DNA from: Olsenella_K sp036454645
Lineage (GTDB): Bacteria; Actinomycetota; Coriobacteriia; Coriobacteriales; Atopobiaceae
DNA length: 55,394 bases
Assembly: GCA_036454645.1 (NCBI GenBank)
Contig: JAZHSQ010000011.1
Coordinates: 1 to 55,394, forward strand
Reading direction: 5' to 3'
Shown here: positions 43,922 through 51,951 of the stretch, in pieces
Layout of the letters: every line of letters starts with the position of its first letter
Position numbering within the stretch: position 1 is the stretch's first letter
The notes under the pieces: generated by a model
The model's input: the letters and a program-made list of their open reading frames with translations, nothing else
What the model was told of the DNA's origin: nothing
Database searches by the model: none
Program-made: the position numbers and the translations under genes

Positions 43922-45106
43922 GTGACATCGGACTTCGTGTATCTCGACTATGCGGCCTCGGCCCCCATGAGACCGGAGGCGCTCGCCGCCGAGCGCGCCT
44001 ACGCCGAGGCGCCCTACGCCGGCGCCAACCCCAACTCGCTGCACACGACGGGCAGGATGGCCGCCCGAGCCCTCGACGGCGCCCGCGCCGTCCTCGTGCG
44101 CGTCATGGGCGGGCGCTTCCGCCCGTCCGACGTCGTCTTCACCTCGTCGGGCACGGAGAGCAACAACCTCGCCCTCCACGGCCTCGCCGAGGGCATGCGC
44201 TCGCGCGACAGGTCCCGCACGAGGGTCGTCGTCTCCGCGATCGAGCACGACTCGGAGGAGGAGGTCATCCCCTCGCTCAGGGAGCGCGGCTTCGAGGTGA
44301 CCTCGGTCAGGCCCGGCCGTGACGGCGTCGTGGCGCCGGAGGCGCTCGCGGAGGCGATGGGCCCCGACGTCGGGCTCGTCTCCGTCATGAGCGCCAACAA
44401 CGAGACCGGCGTCGTGCAGCCGACGGGCGAGCTCGCGCGCGTCGCGCACGCCTCGGGCGCGCTCTTCCACACCGACGCCGCCCAGGCCTTCTGCAAGGTG
44501 CCGCTCGACGTCGCCGAGGCGGACGCCGTCACGCTCTCCGCGCACAAGATCGGGGGCCCCGTGGGCATCGCCGCGCTCGTGGTGAGGGGGAGGTGCCCGC
44601 TCAGGCCGCAGTGCTTCGGCGGCGGCCAGGAGCAGGGCAAGCGCCCCGGAACCCAGCCCGTGCGCGCCGCGCTCGCCTTCGCGGCCGCGGCGCGGGCCGC
44701 CTCGGAGGACCTCGAGGGGCGCCGTCGCCTGGTGGCGGGGTGCGCCCAGGCGCTCTACGACGCAGTCTGCGCCGAGGGCACGGGGATCGTCCCCACGACG
44801 ACGGCCGAGGTGGGAGCGGGCAGGCTCCCCGGCATGGTGAGCGTCATGGCGCCGGGGCTCGACTCGGAGTCTCTCGTCCTGCAGCTCGACGCGGCGGGCT
44901 TCGAGGTCTCGGCGGCCTCGGCCTGCGCGAGCGCCTCGCTCGAGCCGAGCCACGTTCTCTCGGCGATGGGCGTCCCCAGGGACGAGGCCCTGGGCTCGCT
45001 GCGCGTCTCGTTCGACGAGCGCGTCGACCCCGCCGACCTCGAGCGCTTCGCCGCGGAGCTCGTGGACGTCGTGAGGCGCCTCTCGCGGGGGCGGGGGCGC
45101 GGCTAG
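43922..45106 (+). CDS. Cysteine desulfurase (NifS/IscS-type)
   Basis: PLP enzyme that takes sulfur from cysteine for iron-sulfur clusters or tRNA thiolation. 394 residues from GTG 43922. VYLDYAASAPMRPEAL begins the protein; SSGTESNNLALHGLA, NNETGVVQP and HTDAAQAF bind PLP. Lys209 in SAHKIGGP is the Schiff-base lysine. Cys335 in SACASASLEPSHVL is the persulfide cysteine. The short loop with no CSS motif differs from classical IscS. No iscU, sufBC or mnmA is adjacent, so the client pathway is not fixed. Confidence 0.92.
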   Translation: MTSDFVYLDYAASAPMRPEALAAERAYAEAPYAGANPNSLHTTGRMAARALDGARAVLVRVMGGRFRPSDVVFTSSGTESNNLALHGLAEGMRSRDRSRTRVVVSAIEHDSEEEVIPSLRERGFEVTSVRPGRDGVVAPEALAEAMGPDVGLVSVMSANNETGVVQPTGELARVAHASGALFHTDAAQAFCKVPLDVAEADAVTLSAHKIGGPVGIAALVVRGRCPLRPQCFGGGQEQGKRPGTQPVRAALAFAAAARAASEDLEGRRRLVAGCAQALYDAVCAEGTGIVPTTTAEVGAGRLPGMVSVMAPGLDSESLVLQLDAAGFEVSAASACASASLEPSHVLSAMGVPRDEALGSLRVSFDERVDPADLERFAAELVDVVRRLSRGRGRG

Positions 45107-45156
45107 CCGGCGGCGGGCCGCCCCGTCGGGCGCCCGAGGCCCTTCTCGCACGAGGT

Positions 45157-45210
45157 CGCCGCGAGGCCGCGGCGAAAAACCTGACACCTAGACCTTCCGG
45201 AAGACGGAAG
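45157..45210 (+). other. Two tandem hairpins in the gap before the coiled-coil gene
   Basis: CGCCGCG (45157-45163) pairs with CGCGGCG (45168-45174) around AGGC and is followed by AAAAA; CTTCCG (45194-45199) pairs with CGGAAG (45205-45210) just before the ribosome site AGGAAG. Neither is a terminator in orientation. They may shape the 5' leader of the gene at 45229. Confidence 0.35.
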
Positions 45211-45228
45211 AGGAAGTTTGGAGACGAC

Positions 45229-45957
45229 ATGAAGGAGACAGAGGCCCTGCTCAGGCTCCAGGAGATCGACCTCGAGCTCATGAGGCACAAGGCGACCCTG
45301 GCCGAGATGCCCCAGACGAAGAAGGTCGCCGCGGTCAAGGCGGCCAAGCGCAAGCTGACGCAGGACTACAAGCGCCTCTTCGGCCAGCTCAAGGACTGCC
45401 GGATGGAGCTCGAGGAGAACGAGGCCAAGCAGCGCGAGTGCGACGAGAAGATCGAGCGCGTGAAGGCCGACTACTCCTCCGGCGAGGCGGGCTACCGCGC
45501 CGCCAGGGACGCAGAGGCGCACCTCACCGCCCTGGCCAAGAACAGGGAGAAGCTCACGTACCGCCACGGCGAGCTCGCGAAGGAGCGCGAGCGCCTCGAG
45601 CGCGCCGAGAGGAACGCGCGCGACCTCGACGAGCGCCTGACCGAGGAGGGAAGGGCCCAGATCGCCTCGTACCAGGAGGAGACGAAGGAGCTGCACGAGA
45701 CGATCGAGGGGCTCGGGCAGGAGCGCGAGCACTGCCTGCGCAACATGGGCGAGGGCACCAGGGAGCGCTATGCCGCCGCGAGCAGGCGCTTCGGCGGCCT
45801 GGCGGTCGAGAGGCTGCGCGGCAACGTGCCCTCCGTCTGCCGCGTCAAGCTCCAGCCCGCCGCCTACAGCGACCTCGTGCACGGCCCCGCCATCACGGAG
45901 TGCCCCTACTGCCACCGCCTGCTCGTGACCGAGGGGGCCCTCGACGATGCCGAGTAG
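45229..45957 (+). CDS. Coiled-coil protein with degenerate C4-type zinc ribbon
   Basis: 242 residues. About residues 5-180 are a long alpha-helical coiled coil rich in Glu, Lys and Arg (LRLQEIDLELMRHKATLAEMP at its start is family-typical). The C-terminus resembles the C4-type zinc-ribbon domain of this family (usually CxxC...CPxC), but the first pair is reduced to one Cys (VPSVCRVKL), while CPYCHRLLV is kept. Such proteins often lie beside Nif3-like genes; none is seen here. Role unknown, possibly nucleic-acid binding. The coaBC start overlaps its last codons. Confidence 0.82.
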   Translation: MKETEALLRLQEIDLELMRHKATLAEMPQTKKVAAVKAAKRKLTQDYKRLFGQLKDCRMELEENEAKQRECDEKIERVKADYSSGEAGYRAARDAEAHLTALAKNREKLTYRHGELAKERERLERAERNARDLDERLTEEGRAQIASYQEETKELHETIEGLGQEREHCLRNMGEGTRERYAAASRRFGGLAVERLRGNVPSVCRVKLQPAAYSDLVHGPAITECPYCHRLLVTEGALDDAE

Positions 45958-47185
45958 GGAGGGCGCAGACGGGGCCTTCCGCGCGCTCGTCGTGGTCTGC
46001 GGAGGGGTCGCCGCGTACAAGGCGGCAGAGGTGGTGCGCGGCCTGCAGAGGCAGGGCGTCGAGGTGCGCTGCGTCCTCACGGAGGCGGCTGAGCGCTTCG
46101 TGGGGCGCGCGACCTTCGAGGGGCTCACGCGCCAGCCTGTGGGCACCGACGAGTTCTCCTACCCCGACCCCGCCATGAGGATCCCTCACATCGACCTCTC
46201 CGGCTGGGCGGACGTGGTCGTGGTCGTGCCCGCCACGGCGAACGTGATGGCCAAGATGGCCGCCGGCATCGCAGACGACCTCGCCACCTCGGCGCTTCTC
46301 GCCACGCCGGCCGCGACCCCCGTCGTGGTTGCCCCGGCCATGAACGTCAACATGTGGGCCAACCCCGCCACCCAGCGCAACCGCGCGTCCCTCGCCGCGC
46401 GCGGCGTCCGCCTCGTCGAGCCGGTCAGCGGGCGCCTCGCCTGCGGCTACGAGGGGACGGGCAAGCTCGCTGCGGTGGAGGACGTCGTGGACGCGGCCGT
46501 CCTCGCACTCCACGAGGCCAGGACCCCGCAGGACCTGGCCGGCGTGCGCGTCCTCGTGACCGCGGGCCCCACGCGCGAGGCGATCGACCCCGTGCGCTAC
46601 ATCGCGAACGAGTCGAGCGGCAAGATGGGATATGCGGTCGCGCGGGCCGCCCGCCAGAGGGGCGCAGAGGTCACGCTCGTGAGCGGCCCCTGCGCGCTGA
46701 GGCCCCCCGCCGGCGTCCAGGTCGTGGACGTCGTGTCGGCCAAGGACCTCTACCGGGCGGCCACCGAGCTCTTCGAGGCGGCGGACGTGGCGATCCTCGC
46801 GGCCGCCGTGGCGGACTACACCCCGGCGGCTCCGGCGGACCACAAGCTCAAGAAGGCGCGCGAGCGCCTCGGGAGCATCGAGCTCGTGGAGACCGAGGAC
46901 GTCCTGAGGACGCTCTCGGCCGAGAGGGGCAGCCGCGTCGTGGTGGGCTTCGCCGCCGAGACCGAGGACGTCGTGGGGAACGCAGAGGAGAAGCTCCGGC
47001 GCAAGGGCTGCGACCTCATCGTCGCGAACAGGGTCGGGGGCGCGGACTCCGCCTTCGGCTCAGACACCGACGAGGTCGCCCTCGTCTCCGCGGACGGGGT
47101 CGAGCGCCTCCCGCGCCTCGAGAAGGGCCAGGTGGCAGACGCCCTTCTCGACCGCGTGCGGCGCATCCTGGACGGCAGGTCATGA
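45947..47185 (+). CDS. coaBC: Bifunctional phosphopantothenoylcysteine decarboxylase / phosphopantothenate-cysteine ligase
   Basis: Two steps of coenzyme A synthesis. The 412-residue protein has the FMN-dependent CoaC domain (residues 1 to about 185; VVCGGVAAYKAAEVVRGLQ, ATANVMAKMAAGIADDL, APAMNVNMW, RLACGYEGTGKLA with the catalytic Cys) and the CoaB domain (about 195-412; VLVTAGPTREAIDPVRYIANESSGKMGYAVARAA, AAAVADYTP, HKLKK, VGFAAETED). ATG 45947 overlaps the upstream gene by 11 bases, and the stop overlaps nfo. Confidence 0.96.
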   Translation: MPSREGADGAFRALVVVCGGVAAYKAAEVVRGLQRQGVEVRCVLTEAAERFVGRATFEGLTRQPVGTDEFSYPDPAMRIPHIDLSGWADVVVVVPATANVMAKMAAGIADDLATSALLATPAATPVVVAPAMNVNMWANPATQRNRASLAARGVRLVEPVSGRLACGYEGTGKLAAVEDVVDAAVLALHEARTPQDLAGVRVLVTAGPTREAIDPVRYIANESSGKMGYAVARAARQRGAEVTLVSGPCALRPPAGVQVVDVVSAKDLYRAATELFEAADVAILAAAVADYTPAAPADHKLKKARERLGSIELVETEDVLRTLSAERGSRVVVGFAAETEDVVGNAEEKLRRKGCDLIVANRVGGADSAFGSDTDEVALVSADGVERLPRLEKGQVADALLDRVRRILDGRS

Positions 47186-48123
47186 CGGGGGAGGAGCTGG
47201 TCGTCGGCTGCCACCTCTCCATGGCGCGGGGGCTCTCCGCCATGGCGCGCACGGCCACCTCGATCGGGGCGACGACCTTCGCGTTCTTCACGCGCAACCC
47301 CCGCGGCGGCCGCGCGAAGGAGTTCGACGAGGAGGACGCGCGCTCGATGAGGCGCGCCTGCGAGGAGGGCGGCTTCGGCCCGATCGTCGCGCACGCGCCC
47401 TACACGCTGAACCTCGCCTCTGCCAAGCCCGACGTCGTGCGCTACGGCCGCGAGGCGCTCGCGGAGGACCTCGCGCGCCTCGACGCCATCGGGGGCTGCT
47501 ACCTCAACCTCCACCCGGGGAGCCACGTGGGCCAGGGCGCGGGGCGCGGGATCGAGCTCATCTGCGCGGGCCTGGACGAGGTCCTGGCGCAGGGCTTCGA
47601 GACCCGCGTCCTGCTCGAGACCATGGCAGGCAAGGGCTCCGAGGTCGGCAGGAGCTTCGAGGAGCTCGAGAGGATCGTCGAGGGCACGCGCGCAGGAGAC
47701 AGGCTCGGCGTCTGCCTGGACACCTGCCACGCGAGCGACGCGGGCTACGACGTCGCGCACGACCTCGACGGGGTCCTGGACGAGTTCGACCGCGTGATCG
47801 GGCTGGAGCGGCTGTGCGCCCTGCACGTGAACGACTCCAAGAACCCGTGCGGCTCCCACAAGGACCGCCACGAGAGGATCGGGGAGGGCACGCTGGGTCT
47901 CGGCTTCTTCGCCGAGCTGGTGCGCAACCCCCGCACGCGCGGGCTGCCCATGGTGCTCGAGACCCCCAACGAGCTTCCCGGCTACGAGGCCGAGATCGCC
48001 CTGCTCAGGCGCCTCGCCTCCGGGGAGGGGCCCGTCGGGGGAGGAGGCGCGCGGGACGAGGGGCACGACGCGGCCCCGGGCGGCGCCCCCGCGGCCGCAG
48101 ACGGGACGGGAGAGGAAGGCTAG
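47182..48123 (+). CDS. nfo: Endonuclease IV (AP endonuclease)
   Basis: Zinc-dependent TIM-barrel enzyme that cuts 5' to abasic sites in DNA. 313 residues. Family motifs: GCHLSMARGL, FTRNPRGGRAK, VAHAPYTLNLAS, LNLHPGSHVG, LLETMAGKGSEVG, GVCLDTCHASDAGYD, ALHVNDSKNPCGSHKDRHERIGEGTLG and VLETPNE, which together give the His, Asp and Glu metal ligands. The last 35 residues are a Gly/Ala-rich tail absent from typical members. ATG overlaps the coaBC stop. Confidence 0.96.
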   Translation: MTGEELVVGCHLSMARGLSAMARTATSIGATTFAFFTRNPRGGRAKEFDEEDARSMRRACEEGGFGPIVAHAPYTLNLASAKPDVVRYGREALAEDLARLDAIGGCYLNLHPGSHVGQGAGRGIELICAGLDEVLAQGFETRVLLETMAGKGSEVGRSFEELERIVEGTRAGDRLGVCLDTCHASDAGYDVAHDLDGVLDEFDRVIGLERLCALHVNDSKNPCGSHKDRHERIGEGTLGLGFFAELVRNPRTRGLPMVLETPNELPGYEAEIALLRRLASGEGPVGGGGARDEGHDAAPGGAPAAADGTGEEG

Positions 48124-48126
48124 GCT

Positions 48127-49974
48127 TTGGGTATTCTCATCGGCTGCGAGCACCTGTCGCAGGAGTGGCCGGGCAAGCGGGTCCTCGAGGACGTCACGAT
48201 AGGCGTCAACGAGGGCGAGCGCATCGGCGTGGTGGGGCGCAACGGCGACGGCAAGTCGACGCTGCTCGCCCTCATGGCGCGCCAGCTCGAGCCGGACGCG
48301 GGGTCGGTCGTCTACCGCAACAACATACACGTGGGCACGCTCGCCCAGACCGACGAGCTCGCCGACGACGACTCGGTGACGCGCGCCATCTTCGGCGACG
48401 CGCCCGAGTACGCCTGGGCGTCCGACCCCAGGGTCCGCCAGATCCTGGACGAGCTCATGGGCGACGTGGACCTCTCGGCGCGGGTAGGGAGCCTCTCCGG
48501 CGGCCAGAGGCGCCGCTGCGACCTGGCGCGCCTCCTCGTGGGCACCTGGGACGTCATCCTCATGGACGAGCCGACCAACCACCTCGACATGCACGCCATC
48601 ACCTGGCTCGCGCGCCACCTCCGGTCCCGCTGGCCGGAGGGCCAGGGGGCCCTGCTCGTCGTGACGCACGACAGGTGGTTCCTGGACGAGGTCTGCGAGC
48701 ACATGTGGGAGGTCCACGACGGCACCATCGAGCCGTTCGAGGGCGGATACTCCGCCTACGTGCAGCAGCGCGTCGAGCGTCAGCGCCAGGCGGCGGCGAG
48801 CGAGGAGCGGCGCCAGAACATGCTCCGCAAGGAGCTCAACTGGCTCGCCCACGGCGCGAAGGCGCGCTCGAGCAAGCCGAAGTTCCGCATCGACGCGGCC
48901 ATGGAGCTGCTCGCGGGCGACCCGCCGGTCCGCGACTCCATCGAGCTCCGGCGGATGGCCGTCTCGAGGCTCGGCAAGCAGGTCATCGAGCTGAAGGGCG
49001 TCTCGGCCGGCTATCCCGCGCCGGACGGCGGCACGCGGACGGTGATCGACGACGTCTCCTGGATCGTCGGCCCGGGCGACCGCGTGGGGATCCTCGGGGA
49101 GAACGGCGCGGGCAAGTCGACCCTCCTGCGGGTGATGTGCGGCAGGCAGGCGCCGACGGCGGGCACCGTCAAGATCGGAAAGTCCGTGCGCTTCGGGTGG
49201 CTCTCGCAGCACCTGGACGGCCTCTCCGAGCGCGACGGGTGGCGCGTGCAGGAGGTGCTCGCGCAGTACAAGAAGTACTACGTCGTCGACGGCAAGCCCC
49301 AGAGCCCCGAGCAGATGCTCGAGCGGCTCGGGTTCGAGCGCCGCGAGCTCATGACCTACGTGCGCGACCTCTCCGGCGGCCAGCGCCGCCGCCTCGCGCT
49401 GCTGCTCGTCCTGCTCGAGGAGCCCAACGTGCTCGTCCTCGACGAGCCGGGCAACGACCTCGACACCGACATGCTCGCCATCGTGGAGGACCTCCTCGAC
49501 ACCTGGCCGGGCACCCTGCTGCTCGTGAGCCACGACCGCTTCCTCATGGAGCGCGTGACCGACGACCAGTTCGCCCTCATAGACGGCCACGTGACGCACG
49601 TCCCGGGCGGCGTGGACGAGTACCTGCGCCTCCTCGACGAGCACGAGCGCGCCCGCGCCGCCGCGCAGGAGGAGGCCGCGAGGCGAGACGGGGCGCGCGA
49701 CGGCGGCGACGGGGCGGCTTCCGCCGGCGACGCGGCCACGGGCCTCTCCAACAAGGAGCGGCGCGAGCTCAAGAAGCGCTACGACGCCATCGAGCGCCGC
49801 CTCGAGAAGCTCGAGGGGGAGCCCGACCGCCTGCGCGGCGAGCTCGCCGGGGTCGACCCCACCGACTACGAGGCGCTCGTCGCCGCGCAGCGGCGCGTGG
49901 ACGACGCCGAGGCGGAGATCTCCTCGCTCGAGGACGAGTGGCTGGAGCTCGCCGACCGCCTCGGCCTCTCGTAG
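48127..49974 (+). CDS. ABC-F family ATPase, second copy, with atypical second Walker B
   Basis: Soluble two-NBD ABC-F protein, 615 residues from the TTG at 48127. NBD1: GRNGDGKSTLLA, LSGGQRRR, LMDEPTNHLD. NBD2: GENGAGKSTLLR, LSGGQRRR, VLDEPGNDLD, where the usual T and H of DEPTNHLD are replaced. The inter-domain linker (about residues 215-260; AASEERRQNMLRKELNWLAHGAKARSSKPK) and a C-terminal coiled coil (about 540-615) are Uup-like. It is three bases after nfo. Role in translation or tRNA-ribosome function is inferred from the family. Confidence 0.88.
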   Translation: MGILIGCEHLSQEWPGKRVLEDVTIGVNEGERIGVVGRNGDGKSTLLALMARQLEPDAGSVVYRNNIHVGTLAQTDELADDDSVTRAIFGDAPEYAWASDPRVRQILDELMGDVDLSARVGSLSGGQRRRCDLARLLVGTWDVILMDEPTNHLDMHAITWLARHLRSRWPEGQGALLVVTHDRWFLDEVCEHMWEVHDGTIEPFEGGYSAYVQQRVERQRQAAASEERRQNMLRKELNWLAHGAKARSSKPKFRIDAAMELLAGDPPVRDSIELRRMAVSRLGKQVIELKGVSAGYPAPDGGTRTVIDDVSWIVGPGDRVGILGENGAGKSTLLRVMCGRQAPTAGTVKIGKSVRFGWLSQHLDGLSERDGWRVQEVLAQYKKYYVVDGKPQSPEQMLERLGFERRELMTYVRDLSGGQRRRLALLLVLLEEPNVLVLDEPGNDLDTDMLAIVEDLLDTWPGTLLLVSHDRFLMERVTDDQFALIDGHVTHVPGGVDEYLRLLDEHERARAAAQEEAARRDGARDGGDGAASAGDAATGLSNKERRELKKRYDAIERRLEKLEGEPDRLRGELAGVDPTDYEALVAAQRRVDDAEAEISSLEDEWLELADRLGLS

Positions 49975-50048
49975 CGCGCCTCCGACGGGCCGGCGGCAGA
50001 CCGTCGTCATGCGCCCTCGCCCCGTCGCGGCGCCCCGTCGCGGCCGTG

Positions 50049-50067
50049 CCATACAGCCCTTGTATGG
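50049..50067. promoter_or_regulatory. Inverted repeat CCATACA-N5-TGTATGG upstream of the ABC exporter pair
   Basis: CCATACA (50049-50055) and its exact complement TGTATGG (50061-50067) are separated by GCCCT. It lies in the 236-base gap before the exporter genes and looks like a dimeric repressor operator. A possible extended -10 TGGTAGCGT lies downstream at 50117-50125. No regulator gene is adjacent. Confidence 0.45.
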
Positions 50068-50210
50068 GCGTTTCGAAGACTCGTCTCGCAGCGGAGCCAC
50101 CGGCTGTCCCGGCGTGTGGTAGCGTCGACCCCGGCGGGGCGCCGCGGCACCTGCCCGCAGCGGCGTCCCGCCGCCTATGTGCAACTATCCCGCCGACGGA
50201 GGCATGGCGC

Positions 50211-51950
50211 ATGAAGAGGCTCCTCGAGAGGTTCCTTCTCCCCTACAGGGGGCGAATAGCCCTCGGCGTCTGCTTCAAGCTCGTCGAGGTCGTGTTCGAC
50301 ATCCTGAACCCGCTGGTCGTGGCCTACATGATCGACCGCGGCGTCGCCGAGCGCGACGTGGGCGTGGTCATGCGCTGCGGCCTGCTGCTCGTCCTCTTCG
50401 CCGCCGTCGGCTGGTCGTTCACGATGGTCTGCCAGCGCATGGCGGCCGTCGTCTCGCAGGGGACCGGCACGGACCTGCGCCGCGCGCTCTACGAGAAGGT
50501 CAACGAGCTCTCGGCGGAGGACGTCGACCGCTTCGGCACGCCGAGCCTCGTGACGCGCGTCACCAACGACGTCAACCAGATCCAGGTCGCCGTCGCGCTC
50601 GGCATCCGCCAGCTCGTGCGCTTCCCGCTGATCGCGGTGGGCGCGATGGTCTCCGCGCTCCTCATCGACTGGCACCTGGGCGTCGTGTTCCTGGTGTGCA
50701 CGCCGGCGATCGGCCTCGTCTTCTACCTCGTGATGAGCCGCTCGGTGCCCTACTTCAGGGTCATGCAGCAGAAGCTCGACAAGGTCTCCCTCGTCACGCG
50801 CGAGGCGCTCTCCGGCGTCCGCGTGATCCGCGCCTTCGGGCGCGAGCAGGGCGAGAAGGACCGCTTCGCCGAGGCCGCCTCCGACCAGGCGGCGACCGCC
50901 ATCGACGTCGGACGCCTCTCGAGCGTCCTCAACCCCGCGACCTTCCTCGTCATGAACCTCGGCGTCGTCTGCATCCTGTGGGCGGGCGGCATCCGCGTGG
51001 ACGCCGGCGAGCTCTCCCAGGGCGAGGTCATGGCCTTCGTGAACTACATGATGCAGACGCTCACCTCGGTCGCCTACATCGCCAACCTCGTCGTCATCTT
51101 CACCAGGGCGACGGCCTCTGGCCAGCGCATCATGGAGGTGCTCGACTGCGAGCCCAAGGTGCGAGACGACGCCAGCGCCCGGCTCGACCTCCCGGAGGCC
51201 GCGTCCGTCCCCGCGATCTCCCTCGAGGGCGTGGGCTTCTCCTACGAGGGCGCCAAGGCGCCCGCGCTCTCGGGCGTGACCCTCGAGCTCGGGCGCGGCC
51301 AGACGCTCGGCGTCATCGGCGGCACGGGCTCGGGCAAGTCGACCCTGGCGCTCCTCCTCGCGCGCCTCTACGACCCCACCGAGGGCACGGTCCGGCTCCT
51401 GGGCCACGACGTGGCCTCCTACCCCTTCGACCAGCTGCGCGAGGTCGTCTCGATCGTGCCGCAGCAGGCCTCGCTCGTCTCGGGCACCATCCGCTCCAAC
51501 CTCTCGTGGCGGAAGGGGGACGCCACGGACGAGGAGCTCTGGGACGCGCTCGAGGCGGCGCAGGCCGCGGACTTCGTGCGCGCCAAGCCGGCGGGCCTCG
51601 ACGAGGTCGTCGAGGCGGGCGGCAGGAACTTCTCGGGCGGGCAGCGCCAGAGGCTCACCATCGCCCGCGCCCTCGTCGGCGACCCCCGCATCTGCATACT
51701 GGACGACTCCTCGAGCGCCCTGGACTTCAAGACGGACGCGCGGCTGCGCCACGCCCTGCGCGAGCGCGCGGGCTCGATGACCTCCGTGGTCATCTCGCAG
51801 CGCGTCTCGTCGGTCATGCACGCGGACCTCATCTGCGTGCTGGACCACGGCAGGATGGCGGGCCTCGGCACGCACGAGGAGCTCCTCGGCGGCTGCGAGC
51901 TCTACCGCGAGATCGTCGAGTCGCAGCTCGGCGCCAAGGAGGTGGCCTAG
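50211..51950 (+). CDS. ABC exporter subunit 1 (TMD-NBD, degenerate catalytic site)
   Basis: 579-residue half-transporter with six membrane helices (about residues 12-300; RFLLPYRGRIALGVCFKLVEVVFDILNPL) and an ATPase domain (Walker A GGTGSGKSTLAL, Q-loop VPQQASLVSGTI, signature FSGGQRQR). Walker B reads ICILDDSSSALD: the catalytic Glu after Asp is replaced by Asp, the hallmark of the degenerate site in heterodimeric exporters. GGAGGCATGGCGC precedes the ATG. The partner follows one base after its stop. Substrate (drug, lipid or peptide) is not evident. Confidence 0.93.
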   Translation: MKRLLERFLLPYRGRIALGVCFKLVEVVFDILNPLVVAYMIDRGVAERDVGVVMRCGLLLVLFAAVGWSFTMVCQRMAAVVSQGTGTDLRRALYEKVNELSAEDVDRFGTPSLVTRVTNDVNQIQVAVALGIRQLVRFPLIAVGAMVSALLIDWHLGVVFLVCTPAIGLVFYLVMSRSVPYFRVMQQKLDKVSLVTREALSGVRVIRAFGREQGEKDRFAEAASDQAATAIDVGRLSSVLNPATFLVMNLGVVCILWAGGIRVDAGELSQGEVMAFVNYMMQTLTSVAYIANLVVIFTRATASGQRIMEVLDCEPKVRDDASARLDLPEAASVPAISLEGVGFSYEGAKAPALSGVTLELGRGQTLGVIGGTGSGKSTLALLLARLYDPTEGTVRLLGHDVASYPFDQLREVVSIVPQQASLVSGTIRSNLSWRKGDATDEELWDALEAAQAADFVRAKPAGLDEVVEAGGRNFSGGQRQRLTIARALVGDPRICILDDSSSALDFKTDARLRHALRERAGSMTSVVISQRVSSVMHADLICVLDHGRMAGLGTHEELLGGCELYREIVESQLGAKEVA

Positions 51951-51951
51951 G

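Noticed and set aside
46816..50184. 1122-codon open frame on the - strand across coaBC, nfo and the ABC-F gene
   Set aside because: Composition is that of an antisense shadow in GC-rich DNA, and all three opposite genes are well supported.
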